Shown: piece after piece, positions 35,496 through 48,200 of the stretch | Position numbering within the stretch: the first letter of the stretch is position 1 | Layout of the letters: each line of letters begins with the position of its first letter | Assembly (NCBI GenBank): GCA_037962975.1 | Contig: CM075669.1 | Coordinates: forward strand, 113,910,501-113,974,500 | Source of the DNA: Clitoria ternatea | Lineage: Eukaryota > Streptophyta > Magnoliopsida > Fabales > Fabaceae | DNA length: 64,000 bases | Reading direction: 5' to 3' | Translations under genes and position numbers: made by a program | The notes under the pieces: model-generated | What the model saw: only the letters and a program-made list of their open reading frames with translations | Told to the model about the DNA's origin: nothing | Databases searched by the model: none

Positions 35496-35816
35496 GGGAT
35501 TTTATTTTCTTCATTCCTTTCCTTGTTTTGGGCCTTTTCTCATATCTTCATATAATGGGAAAAGGCGTATGCCTGTATTCACATTTTTCTTCCGCTGTAA
35601 ACTCAAGTTATTTCCGTATACACTTTGGGGAAATTATTTATCATTCTATTTTTGTAAATTCTTTGACTTCGGTTCCGATTTTCTGTAATTCAGGTTTGGA
35701 TGTAAGGTTGTATGTTTAGACTATTGAAGCACAAAAAATTTATTTGTATTTTTGTTGATTTGATTATCATAATTACACCGGAATTCGGGTCCAGGGAATT
35801 AGGGCGTGACATAGTA

Positions 35817-35933
35817 TATAAAGGAAAAGATGGTGACTTAGCAATTAAAAAAACATTTTTTTAAACCACATTCCCAAGACACAACCTCCCTTTTAATATC
35901 ATCAATAAATCTTCCTATTCATAAGATGATCTC
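35817..35933. other. Short CACTA-1 segment between two LTR insertions
   Basis: 117 bp of CACTA-1 sequence separating the solo LTR from element B. It ends with ATCTC (35929-35933), the TSD of element B. No feature seen. Confidence 0.6.
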
Positions 35934-37894
35934 TGTAACATCCCGAATTTTATGAAAATGATTAAATATGAGGAATAAATAATAAATAATTAAATATGAG
36001 TTGACTTATGTCCCAAAATTTTAGAAATAATTAAATTGGGATTTATTATAGATATTTATAATTCATGGAGATTTTAAGAGATAAATTTTACCCGGTTGAA
36101 ATATGAGTATCAAACCATGTATCCCCGATTGAGATGCCATTGGTCAGGGCTGTTAAGAATATTATTGGGAATCCTAATATATCGTTGGAATAATTTTTGG
36201 ATTAAATATTGAGCCCGAACAGGGATCCTATTTATTTTAAAACGGAGAAGTTTAAGTGATAAGTTATAAATTTAAATGAAAACCCCATTTTTCACTCTCT
36301 AACTCACGACACCTCTCTTGTCTTTTGGCAAACACTTGCTTCTTTTCTCTTCATACCCTCTCTTCTTTTCTCCTCTCATCCTTCTCATCTTCTCCTTCCA
36401 TTCTCCAAAACCCTTGTGTGGTGTGCTCTCCTTCTTCTTCCATTTTTGTTTGCCACCTCCAAGCTTGAGGAAGATGATGTTGGATGGAAGCTTTCTTTCT
36501 CTCTCTTGGGATTTTTGTCACTTTCTCCTATCCCTTTGATGCCCATTGTTGCTTGTTGGTTGAGGTAAGTTCCCCATCATTTTTCACGAGCTTATGCCAT
36601 AGGTTTTGGGTTTTTGGTTGTTGGGTGAATGTTTAATGCAAATAGGGTATTGAATGAATCAATTAATATACAAGCCTTAAGGTGGGGTGGCTTAAATGCA
36701 AGCTTTTATGAGCATTTAATGTGGTACCCAAAATTAATGTTGAAAGGTGATGGAAAATTAATGAGCATTTATGATGGTGATGGTTTTCAGTGAAACCCTA
36801 ACTTTAATAAATTGGGGGAAGTGTAAAATGTGAGTAGAATATATGTTTAATGATGTTAGAGAATGATGGTAATAATGAAAGATAGCCATTCATGATAGTT
36901 GATGAATATTGATAATGGTTGTTGGGTTCTCATGAAACCCTAGCCCTAAGAATTTAGGGAAAATGGATATATTATAGCTTGAGAGGTTGAATTGAATGTG
37001 AATGGGTAATATTTAATAGGTGTGTTGTTAATTATAATGATGAATAATTATGAATATAGTAGATAACCCTTAATGGTGGAATCAATAGGGTATACATATT
37101 GGTTGGTGAATTGGTAGGCCATGATTTGTGTCATTAGAGTTTGTTAATTAAGGATGGTTCAAAAGAAGCAAGGATAACTTGTGTTGAACTCTAAGTGATA
37201 ATGATGATATTTGAAGGATTGATGTGATTTAGGATTACATTATGTAATGGATGAGATGTTGTTGTTGTTGGGAATAGTTGGCCCTTTTAGATCTAGGGAA
37301 CCTTGGTTTTAGGAAAGGAATTCCTAAAGCCTAACATGAAAGTATAAATAGATGCCTTGACAGGTTTAGAACTTATTACTATGCTTCATGATATAGGAGC
37401 AATTATTTAGAATCATAATGAGAACCTTAATATGGAACATAATTGAATGAATGCAAATGTATGTATATTGTGTAGTTTGGGTTCCCGACAATGGTGCGGA
37501 ATAATTGGAGCATTCGGATTTCGGCTCTTCCCTCGAGATAGGAGATGAGTTTACATTCAAATTGTATGAGTAGAACGATAGTGATTATTGTATGTGATGA
37601 ATACTCATGCTTGCCTTGCCATGTAGATATTGAAATAACGGTTATTTGATGATATTTGAGAAATGGTGTATGAGAATATGTATTGACTGTTATAAAAATA
37701 TATATATGTGATGATGATAAGTTAATTTTGATATGGTTAATGAATTGGAATGGAAATTATTGAGTATGAATGTTTGAGGCAAGTTTTAAATACCTAATAA
37801 GAGGTGTATGGTGTGTTGAATTTGTCCAATTTGGATTTGTATGAGTTTTGGTGTGTGAGGTTATTAAATTCTCACAATTCTGGACTTGAACTGG

Positions 37895-38395
37895 TATTCT
37901 CGCTCAAGCGAGATGGATTATCGCTTAAGTAAGAATCCCTTGTACCAATATTATGGCCCCTGCCCCAATATCGCTCGAGCGAGCGAGTGTGTCACTCAAG
38001 CGAGACGTGTGTGGGTGAGTGGAAGAGTTACTGGACGAATCTTGCTCAAGCAGGTGTGACCGCGCTTGAGCGAGCGAGAGAAGAATTGGTTCTGGAGGTT
38101 TTTCGCTTAAGCGAATGATGAGGCGAACTGGACCCCGCTCAAGCGAGCCAACCTTAATGAGGTACTGGACATTTCTCGCTCGAGTGAGTGGCTAGTTGAA
38201 GGGAACCTCGGTCGAGCGAATGCATGTGGAAATTGTCACTAGAACAATTTCGCTTGAGTGAGTCACCAAGTATGGGAGAGTCTCGCTCAAGCGAGTGAGC
38301 GTGGAAACGCTGCTGGATAATTTTCACGCGCGCGTAGGGCTCGCGCAAGTGAGCTATGTTAATCTCGCTCAAGCGAGTGAGGGTTTCGCTCAAGC
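37895..38395. repeat. CTCGCTCAAGCGAG near-palindrome cluster, element B 5' LTR
   Basis: About twenty copies of CTCGCTCAAGCGAG or variants (CGCTTAAGCGA, CGCTCGAGCGAG). The same cluster is in the 3' LTR at about 54345-54845 and begins again in LTR D at about 63800. Each copy can form a short hairpin. Confidence 0.75.
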
Positions 38396-39344
38396 GAGAT
38401 GCACTGAATGGAGTTGTACTCTATTTTCTTGATTTTGATGGTGTTGGCCCCCTTTCCTTTATATTGTAAGATGGTTGATATAGGGATATATAATTAGGAC
38501 ATAATATGGGGGTGTTGAATAATGATTAAAACATTGGGATAACTCGTTTATACCCATAATATATAATGAGAAACATAAATGTTGACCACCAAGATGGAAT
38601 ACAAAAGAATGACAAATAGTATTTGATGATGGGGTTATGAGACACACCCTAGAGTGATCATGAGATTAAGGAGAGAATGATTAAATGACATAGTACTGGT
38701 TATAAACCAATGAATCAGAGATGATATCGGTATCGCGTGACAATAAATGATGTTGTGACCATTACTTGAATAAAAGGAAGAATGTTATTATTGATGAAAT
38801 TGTGAATTGCCACTATATTGTATACAAGTATGATCTTATATGTATGGTCTAAGATTGTGATGATGGATTGTTGTATTGCCATACTAGATATGAGACAACG
38901 GTGATGAACAATGAGATGAAAACCACTAAATGAATATGTGACAGTGTTGATGAATATTATGAGATATTGTAACACCATTGAGGTTAATCGTAAGTATCGA
39001 ATTACATATATGATATGACATACATATGAAATATATTGAGATGAAAACATACATTTATTTATGGAACAAATGATATAACTTGAATGTTACAATGATTATC
39101 ATTATTTTTACTTCCATGCATGGATTGTTATGAAATGAGATTATAGGCATTGAGATGCTAAGTATGGGAATAAAATGCCTTGAGGGGCTTGTACATAATT
39201 GTATGTTATTGATTGAAAATGACAAATTAAAATATATCCCTATGTGAGAGGGTGAGATATCCTTGTGAGGTTGTTTGGTATATGCATTATTGCATTTTGC
39301 ATTCATGGCATGGCATTACATTGAAATGTGGTTGTGATCATAAT

Positions 39345-39780
39345 GATGAAAGATCCTGTGGGATTCTATGAAGGGAGTACCCCTTGCGAGGTGGGAAACT
39401 AACTTGATGATGATATGATATTGAGCCGATGGTTGCGATCACTTGGTTATTGAAATAAAAAAAGGGCTTGTGAGTTCCTATGATACCCGTGGTTGCAATC
39501 ACGAGGCGGGAGTATCCCTTGCGAGGCGGGAAACCATTATGAATTGTTGAACGTGGTTACGATCACAAGAAGGCACCTTGTGAGGCTGCTAGAGGGAGCA
39601 CCCCTTGCGAGACGGGAAACCCATATAAATGAATGATATGGTGGTTGCGATCACCTAATGAAATGAAATGGATCCATTGCATATGCATTAAACAATTGAC
39701 ATATGCATTAGTCATAGGTGCATGGCATTCGAGATGGGATACCACGAGAGATGAAAAACCCCTTGCGAGGAGGAATTGAA
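39345..39780. repeat. Degenerate tandem repeats, element B 5' LTR
   Basis: Four to five irregular units pairing GTGGTTGCGATCAC with a block like ACCCCTTGCGAGGCGGGAAA. The counterpart in the 3' LTR is about 55795-56225. Confidence 0.65.
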
Positions 39781-40773
39781 TAAAGATTTAATAAATTGAT
39801 GATGATGATACGTGGAAATGTGCTGGTGTATGTGCTTGTGCTGGCTTATATTATGAATTGCGATTCATACGGCTTGTATACCTATTATAACAATGTGGTC
39901 TTGATTAAATAATGATTTAATAATTTTATAGCAAAGCACACATGATGAATGAATGCATGCACACTTAATCATAATATATTATATTTGTCATTTGAATGTA
40001 TAACTCACTCTCCTATGTGGTCTCCTTTTTAGCCTTGTGATACAGGTTGCCATGGGATAAATCCAGATTTTAAACTGAAATTTTGGGAAGGTAAATAGTG
40101 GTAGTGGAAATGCCTTGGCCAACATCATTTGTGAATTTTATTGTAATGACTAAAATGTATATGATGATATTGATGACTTAGTGATTTTGGTCATGTATAA
40201 GATAATCGTGAATGCAAGAATGGTGATCATATGTATTAGTACATAAGTGATGATTTAATGAGTACTTGAGGAATTGAACTTTAACAATATACATTGATGA
40301 TTGTGGTGTTTGGATTAATGCCGGTGAATAAGCAGGCTAATTATGAGAATGGGCAGTGGTGATAGTTGGGGTATGACCCTGGATGTATATGTATATATAT
40401 TTATATCTTAGGCAATGCATGTGTATGTTGTAAGTGGATAATTGGGTTATGATCTAATAGGTCGATGTTAGGTATTTGCATGCTTGCCGATCCTTTTCTC
40501 ATATCGCCATATTTGGGACTAGGCGTTTTCCCGGTATACGCATTCTTCTTCCGTTGTAAACTCTATTATTTCTTTATACCCTTATGGGCGAATTAGTTAT
40601 CGATCCAGTCATAGGTTTGATAAATCTCACTCTTCGATTTTCTGTGGTTCGGGTCTTGATGTAGTCGAGATAGTGTTTAGTAACTATTTTAAACGTGAAA
40701 AATTTACTCAAATTTTTATTAATTATTATCTTGATTACATCGGGATCCGAGTTTAGAAATCCGGGGTGTTACA

Positions 40774-42930
40774 AATGTGGTATCAGAGCGTGGTTTTGCT
40801 CTGAATTAGATTTGTTAATTATCATCAGAGTATGATTACTCTGCATTGAAATTGATAACATGGATGATTGGAGCATAATTTCTCAATGTGGGAACATTTT
40901 AGTGATCATTGGAATATGGTTGTTCTGTATAGATCTAAGAGTGACAATTATCTTGAAGATGGTGTTATGTTAAGCATTAAGTGCCCTATATGGATTATGA
41001 AGGACAAATTGTCTAGGAATTATGAATTAACTATAATATCAATGCTTTCCTAATGGATATTCTTTGTGAATTATTAGTGTAGGAATTATGATGATAGCTT
41101 ATTGAGGGCTCTGTGAAATTATGACTCATAAGCTATGATTGATGTTTTTGGGAGTATGCCCAATATCATTAAGGTTGTGTGATACACCTATGGAGCGTAG
41201 TTGCTCATTGTTAATTATGGTTGAATTATGGAATTGAATACGTGTGGATAAATTATACGATGTAAATAATATGTTTGATTGTGTAAGTCCGGCCAAGTTC
41301 CTTACCCTATTTCCTTCCATTGACGAATGTATTGTGATTGTGCATTGATGTTTATACATTGAGTATAAAATTGATTTGATGATAGATCCATGTTGAATGA
41401 TAACCATGGAAATGAAACATTGCATTGATGAATATGAAATATGAGATATGAATTGATATGGTGATAGACCATGGATTTTGAGACCATGAAATATGTATTG
41501 AAATTAAATTGTTGGTTAGACCTCCTGCATGATTCATACTTGTGGCTCTTAGCTGAGATATGCTTGTTGAATAAAGTGAGACTCATATGCTTCAGTTGAT
41601 TGAATGAAAAATAGTGAAGGAGTTCTATAATATGGGTAACTATAAATAGAAATGATTTGTAATGATTCTATTAAGAAAGGGATTTTTGGTCCTTAGACAT
41701 GAGGATTCTATATATATATATTGATGCAATTGGTATGATATAACTCCCTATATTGTGAATATGAGCGAATGATAAATGATATGCATAATTACATATATGA
41801 TTGAATTGTGTAAAGACTAGGATTGCCAAAGATAGATGTCCTAAAGAATTAAATTGGATACGATTTTTGGTGTGTGAAAGCCAAATGAATGATTAATTAA
41901 ATTGGGATTTATGAGATGTGATACCTTTAACTGGATTTAGCATAATTTTACATGAATAGGCCTTGTGAAATTGGGTCCTTCAATGGGTTAGGCTCTATGA
42001 TATTTTGAGGAATGATGATTTGAAGTTGCGGTTGGATCCCACAACGGATACTAAATGACCCTTGATTTTACTAAGTATGATGATTGGCTAAGCCTTGGGG
42101 TTAGTTGACCTATAGTAAAGTTGATTGGGAAATAAAGTGTTGAGGTTAGAGCCGACGTGAGATGGAATACGAATGATGAATGTAACCCCTGATGATTGAT
42201 GAATAATAATGTTGAAATTCAAGGTATGATTTGGCATTGGATGAGATGTAAAATTTTATGGTATGGTCTCAGGCTAAATTATATGCCCTTGATGTTGCGA
42301 TCATGAAATTCACTACGAATTGTGATATGACATAAGGATAACATGCGTGATTATGAGTCGGTGAATAGAAGTTTAATCATGTCGTTACCTCCCTTTTTAT
42401 TTAAAAAATGTTATATTGGTAATAGAAACCACATAGTGATATGATATGATGTGAGTTATATGTCCAATTTATGGACCTTGGTTGTGATCTATGAGGAGAA
42501 TCTCTGATGTGAAAACTTATTATATGACTGTGAGCTTTACTTTAACCTTGAGGTCATGTGCCGACTTCATGTGTTTGTGGTAAGCACTACGGGATTGGGA
42601 CGCCTTCCTGTATGTTGGATGCAGCGACACATAGGTCGGACAAGTGTAGGGTTGTAACTGCTTATGGTGAATGTACTAAGCCTATCTGGTCGCACCGAGT
42701 ATGAACATGTGTGCTCTGCGGGATGAGTTGTGTGGGATGAGTTATGATAGATGACGTATGAATCATTAAGATGTAGGAAATTTTATGATTATGTCCTAGT
42801 GGACTTTAGAAAGACTGATGTTATTTATGATGTCATTGAACCCTGATGGGGTGTGGCCTGAAGTATGGCCTTCTGATTTATATGATGAGGTTAAATTTCA
42901 AGGACGAAATTTCTTTTAGGTGGGGTGGAT
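40774..42930 (+). other. Internal region of element B (no coding capacity)
   Basis: Starts with AATG then the initiator-Met primer site TGGTATCAGAGC (40778-40789). It ends with AAGGACGAAATTTC and a G-rich polypurine tract (about 42919-42930). The 2.1 kb between has stops in all frames and no gag or pol similarity that I can see. A GC-richer stretch at 42540-42720 stands out and might be a packaging signal (inference). Confidence 0.75.
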
Positions 42931-43001
42931 TGTAACCTCCCGAATTTTATGAAAATGATTAAATATAAGGAATAAATAATAAATAATTAAATATGAGTTG
43001 A
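42931..43001 (+). repeat. 3' LTR of element B, part left of CACTA-2
   Basis: 71 bp starting TGTAACCTCCC and ending with TGA (42999-43001), the left copy of the CACTA-2 TSD. Continues at 52444. Confidence 0.88.
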
Positions 43002-43014
43002 CACTAGTGCAAAA

Positions 43015-43540
43015 ATTGGATATAACAACGGGGATATATTCACGGGTAGAAGAGAATCAGTGATAAAAACATGCGCGGTGGCATTTTTGAAATTATAAGG
43101 TGAACGTTTTAATCAGAGAAAACTACATATCCACGGTTAACATCATAACCGTGAACGTACCCATCAATATATATTCACGGTTGAGGAGTCAACCATGGAT
43201 ATATAGTACCTGAAATATATATCGACAGTTGTATTCACAACCGTGAATATATATTCATGGGTACGATCACGGTTATGATGTGAACCGTGGATATATATTG
43301 AAATCTATAATCACGGTTGTATTTCCAACCGTGGATATATAGTTCAGGTTTTAGGGTTTAATCACTGGGTACTGTATGTCCATGGTTGTTTCTATAACTG
43401 TGATTATAGATTTCAATATATATCCACGGTTGGGATCATAACCATGGATATATAGTTAACATTTATCCACGGTTGTTTGTTAAACCGTGAATATATGTGT
43501 AATATATTCACGGTTTCAAGGGGAACCGTGAATATACATC
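43015..43540. repeat. Left subterminal repeats of CACTA-2
   Basis: Some twenty copies, in both orientations, of a motif like TATATTCACGGTT / TATATCCACGGTT. Spacing is about 15-30 bp and pairs often face each other. They are candidate binding sites for the element's DNA-binding protein. Confidence 0.8.
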
Positions 43541-45216
43541 CTTTCTGAAACTTCAAAAGCCGCGCCTTTCACTCTTTTTTCACTTTCTCTTCTTCTGCGC
43601 GTTGGTTGTCATCTTCTCCATTCTCTCTGAGCTTCGTGCCCTGAGCTTCATGCCCTTCTCTCTGTTCAGCATCTTCTTCCTTTCTTCATTCAGGTAGGTT
43701 CCCTGAACCCCCATTGTCATGCTTGTTTTTCATTCGGTCACTTGCTGTTGAGAACCCTCTGTTCCCTGAACCCCCCATTAAAATGCGTATGTAGTAGAAG
43801 CTGAACCAATGTTGCCTCTGTGTGTGTCTTTTCATTGTTAATGTTACCTCTGTATCTATATTTGTTGGATGGCCTGCACGGAGGTCACCCGGCGTAGGAG
43901 CAGCGACGAACACTTCTTCTTCCTCTGTTTGTTATTTTGTGTTGTTTATGAATGGTCCTGTTTTGTTAGGTCGTAAGTACATAATAATTTCATTGTTCAA
44001 TTATTGATTCTTTCTCTGTTGGTACATAATAATTTGATTCCTTGTTTCCTGTGACATGATAGTTATTGGTTCAAAAGCTTAAGTTATAGAGAAAATTACT
44101 AGGTTTAAACTCTGTTTATATATCACAGATAATCGATTTTGCAACAGTGAAAATTTATCACCTATATATTCTAGAAAATTAAGATGGAAGCCTTATATTC
44201 ATAGGATAACTAGTTACATTAACAATCTTTGGATGAACCAACCTATTGATTTGTAGTTGTAAGTTTAACTTGGGTGTATGAACTTTAGAAATATTATAAG
44301 ATACCTCTTTTGGTTAAAATGTACTCCCTAAATTGAAAAGTTCTAAATGGTTGAGATTACTGTTCTCCTAAAACTTATATTGTTCTTCTTAAGTAGAATT
44401 TAACTAAATTCAACACCATGTCCATAAGCCATAATCCATAAAATAAAAGTACAAATCTCAATTCTCATAATCCATAATCCATCATCTAACACCATAGTTC
44501 TACTTGAAAATAATAGAATTTAAAAATATCATATTAATTACTAAATAAAAGTCTAAAGTTTGAACCTGCATTATAAACCAACATCATAATCCATAATCCA
44601 TAATCCATACTCCAACACCATACTTCTACTTCAAAATAACACAAATTAAAAACATCATACTAATTTAGGAAAAAAGTTAACTAAATTATTATCCATTTTA
44701 TTTCTGTTATTGTTTGTTGCTCTTATATGTTATGTTTATTGCTGTTGTATGTGTGTGGTTGTTAACTAGTATGAAAGTTGTTGTGCATATGAGTGAACCG
44801 TAGTTCCCCGTTTGAGATTCGACACAAATGGTCATTAAATCAATTAATGTCATCGTTTGTGTTGAATCTTGAATTGTCCGTTTGGACAGTTTGGGATGAA
44901 CAATTATTTTTTATACGTCATTGTTAGTATGTACAAGTTAGGAGTTATTTTAAAATTTGATAAAATTTCAGTAACTTGCATTTTGTGTTGTTCTCTGGGT
45001 GCATATTTGGTTGTGGTTGAATTTGATTTGACCACTCTCATTTTGTGTACTTAGAGACCAATGCGAAATGCTGCCGAAATTTCATCAAATTTTAAAATAA
45101 GTCCTAACCTGTATATATGAATGACGTATAAAAACAATTGTCATGCTGAATGGGTATAGGACCACCACCTTTGTATAAAAAGTGAGGTTGATCATAGCAC
45201 CTTGTAAACAGTTGGT
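43541..45216 (+). other. 5' non-coding region of the CACTA-2 transposase gene
   Basis: A CT-rich stretch (43560-43690) resembles a transcript leader, with GTAGGTTCCC near 43693 as a possible donor. The rest is AT-rich and has repeated CATAATCCATAATCC runs (44440-44610). No protein recognised. Confidence 0.5.
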
Positions 45217-48200
45217 ATGGATCGGATTTGGATAACTGCATCACGCCTAAGTCTGGAGTACAAGGGGGGAGTTGAATCATTTATAGAATTCGTAGCGAGG
45301 AATGCAGTGGGGGTGAATGGAAAGTATTTTTGCCCTTGTGTTAAATGCTTCAACCTGCATCGGGTAGACTTGGAAGAGGTGCGAGAACATCTACTGTGTG
45401 ACGGTTTTCTACGTAGTTATACGCGTTGGATATGGCATGGTGAAGATGTGGTGGTGCCAAGTAACAGCTCTCAGACTAAAAATCGAAGCTCGATGCATGA
45501 CAACGATGTCGACATGGATGACCGACTCGAGGATATGATCCGTGATGTAGGGGTAGAAGGTTTTAAGAAAGCTCATGTATATACAACTCTGTGTGAGGAC
45601 TCTGAGCAGCCGTTGTATCCAAACTGCCTCAATTTCATGAGGTTATCAGCAGTTTTGCGATTGTTTAATTTGAAGGCCATAAACGGGTGGACGGATAAAA
45701 GTTTCACTGACTTATTGAAGTTGTTGAAAGAAATGCTCCCAGCTGGAAACACCTTGCCGAATCGTAACTATAAGGCCAAAAAGGTGTTGTGTCCTATGGG
45801 TTTGGAGTATGAGAAAATACATGCATGCCCAAATGATTGTGTATTATTCCGAGGTGAGTTAGAAATACTTCATCGATGTCCTAGATGTGGGGTGTCACGG
45901 TATAAGAAGAAAGAGGCGGATTCTGATGAGGTATGCACTAAAGGGTCTCCTGCAAAGGTGTTGTGGTATCTACCTATAGTTCCAAGACTAAAGCGTCTGT
46001 TTGCCAATGCAGATGATGCAAAACTTATGAGATGGCATGCTGATGAGAGGGTTGTTGATGGACTACTTAGGCATCCGGCCGATGGGTCGCAATGGAAGAA
46101 AATGGATAGGATTTTTCCAGAATTTGCCAATGAACCAAGAAATGTTAGGCTTGCACTAGCCACGGACGGCATGAACCCGTTTGGGAACCTGAGCACAAAC
46201 CATAGTTCGTGGCCTGTTTTGTTGTTTGTTTACAACTTGCCGCCATGGTTGTGCATGAAGCGAAAATATGTGATGTTATCAATGATGATTTCTGGTCCAC
46301 GACAACCGGGGAACGACATTGATGTATATTTAACTCCATTGGTTGAAGACCTCAAAAGGTTGTGGGAAGACGGGGTTGAAGTGTTTGATGGGTTTACCGG
46401 GCAATCATTCAAATTGCGTGCCATGCTATTTTGCACAATCAACGACTTTCCAGTGTATGGTAACTTATCTGGGTACAGTGTGAAGGGTCATAAAGCTTGT
46501 CCAGTGTGTGAGGAGGGGACTAGTTCTGTGCGGTTGCATCATGGCAGGAAAAATGTTTATCTTCGACATCGAAGGTTTCTTAAAGCGAATCATCCGTTTC
46601 GAAGGTTGAAGAAGTCGTTTAACGGTGCCCAAGATTTTGAAATGGCTCCTCCACCACTATCTGGTCGCCAGGCATATGAAAAGGTGAAGGACGTCAACGT
46701 ACAATTTGGTAAGTGTGAAAAACAGCACCCGACACAAAACAACTGGAAGAAAAGGTCAGTGTTTTTTGACCTGCCATATTGGAGGGAGCTTGATGTAAGA
46801 CACTACATTGATGTAATGCATGTGGAGAAGAATGTGTGCGACAGTTTAGTTGGTACACTCTTAAACATACCCGGGAAGACTAAGGATGGCCTAAACTCGC
46901 GTATGGACTTAGAGTTGATGGGTATACGTCAGGATTTGCATCCACAATCAAAGGGCAAAAGAACATATTTGCCTCCAGCATGTCATATGTTATCCAGAAA
47001 AGAAAAGCAAAGTCTGTGTGAATCGTTACGAAGTGTGAAAGTTCCGTCTGGTTATGGCTCCAACATCAAGTCTTGTGTTTCCATGAAAGATTTGAAGTTA
47101 GTTGGGTTGAAGTCTCACGATTGTCACATGTTGATGCAGCAGTTTCTGCCTATCGCCATTCATGGCATTCTTCCTAAAAATGTGAGAAATGTCATAACAA
47201 GGTTGTGTATGTTTTTCAATTCCATATGTTGTAAGGTAATCGTGCCCGGCGAATTGGATGTGTTGGAACAGGAAGCATCACTTATATTATGTCAGCTTGA
47301 AATGTATTTCCCGCCCTCTTTTTTTGACATAATGGTCCACTTAATCATCCATTTGGTAAGAGAGATCCGTTGGTGTGGTCCAGTGTTCTTACGGTGGATG
47401 TATCCCGTTGAGCGATATATGAAGATATTGAAAGGGTATATGAAGAACCAACGTCGTCCCGAAGCTTCAATTATGGAAAGATATATTGCAGAGGAAGCAA
47501 TTGAGTTTTGCACTGAATACATGTCACATGCTGCAAGCATTGGTATTCCAACGACTCGTCATGAAGGGAGATTGGATGGGAAAGGAACGATTGGAAAAAA
47601 AGTGAAGAGCATGCCACGTGCTAATGTCCTTCAGGCACACTTGTATATTTTATACAACACGGACGACGTGAAACCGTATCTAGCCACACACAAGGAGCTA
47701 GTCAAGAAAACCAACCTTAAAATGACTGAAAAGTGGTTGTTGAATGAACACAACAAGAGTTTCATGCAGTGGTTCCAAAAGACCGTCCTGAAAGATGCAT
47801 CTGCATCCTTGACATTACATCGACTAGGACAAGGCCCAAACTTTGATGTCCTCACCTTTTGTGGGTATGACATAAACAACTATTCATTTTATACAAGGAC
47901 ACAGGATGAAAAGAGTACAAATCAAAACAGTGGAGTGATGGTTGTGGCTCAGTCAATGCATTTCTCAACTACAAAGGACAACAACCCTGTGATGGCCGAG
48001 TCATGCTACTTTGGTGTGATTGAAGATATATGGGAAGTTGATTATGGTCCCTTCACCGTTCCTGTGTTTAAATGCAAATGGGTTGAGAATAAGAACGGTG
48101 TCACAACTGATGATTTAGAAGTTACGTTGGTGGACCTCAACAAGATAGGGCATAAGGACGAACCATTCATAATGGCAACGCAGGTGAAGCAAGTTTTTTA

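Larger units (their letters stand above)
30567..35811 (+). mobile_element. Solo LTR (about 5.2 kb) inside CACTA-1
   Basis: TGTAACATCC at 30567 to GGGCGTGACA at 35811, with the exact 5 bp TSD TAGTA on both sides (30562-30566, 35812-35816). The interior aligns piecewise with the LTRs of elements B and D (opening 150 bp, CT-rich leader, TTGAGGTAAGTTCCTCAC site near 31110, CGCTCAAGCGA cluster near 35150-35490). There is no primer site or internal region. It is therefore the product of recombination between two LTRs, later enlarged by a hAT-like insertion. Confidence 0.85.
35934..40773 (+). repeat. 5' LTR of element B
   Basis: 4840 bp, TGTAACATCCC...GGGTGTTACA. It contains the uninterrupted form of the CACTA-2 target (GAGTTGACTTATG at about 35997-36009). 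It also has a CT-rich leader with a GGTTGAGGTAAGTTCC donor-like site near 36560, a near-palindrome cluster at 37895-38395, degenerate tandem repeats at 39345-39780 and CCTTGGCC at 40113. Confidence 0.88.

Noticed and set aside
36318..36539. Short hydrophobic ORF repeated in LTRs (also 52779 and 62234)
   Set aside because: It is the translation of the CT-rich leader; frame and length are not kept between copies, so coding is unlikely.
37895..38395. Spaced repeats resembling a CRISPR array
   Set aside because: Plant nuclear LTR context, variable spacing and variable repeat sequence, no cas genes.
38715..39306. Minus-strand ORFs of about 80-110 codons in element B LTRs
   Set aside because: Low-complexity AT-rich frames with no family resemblance; their repetition at 55166 only reflects the LTR pair.
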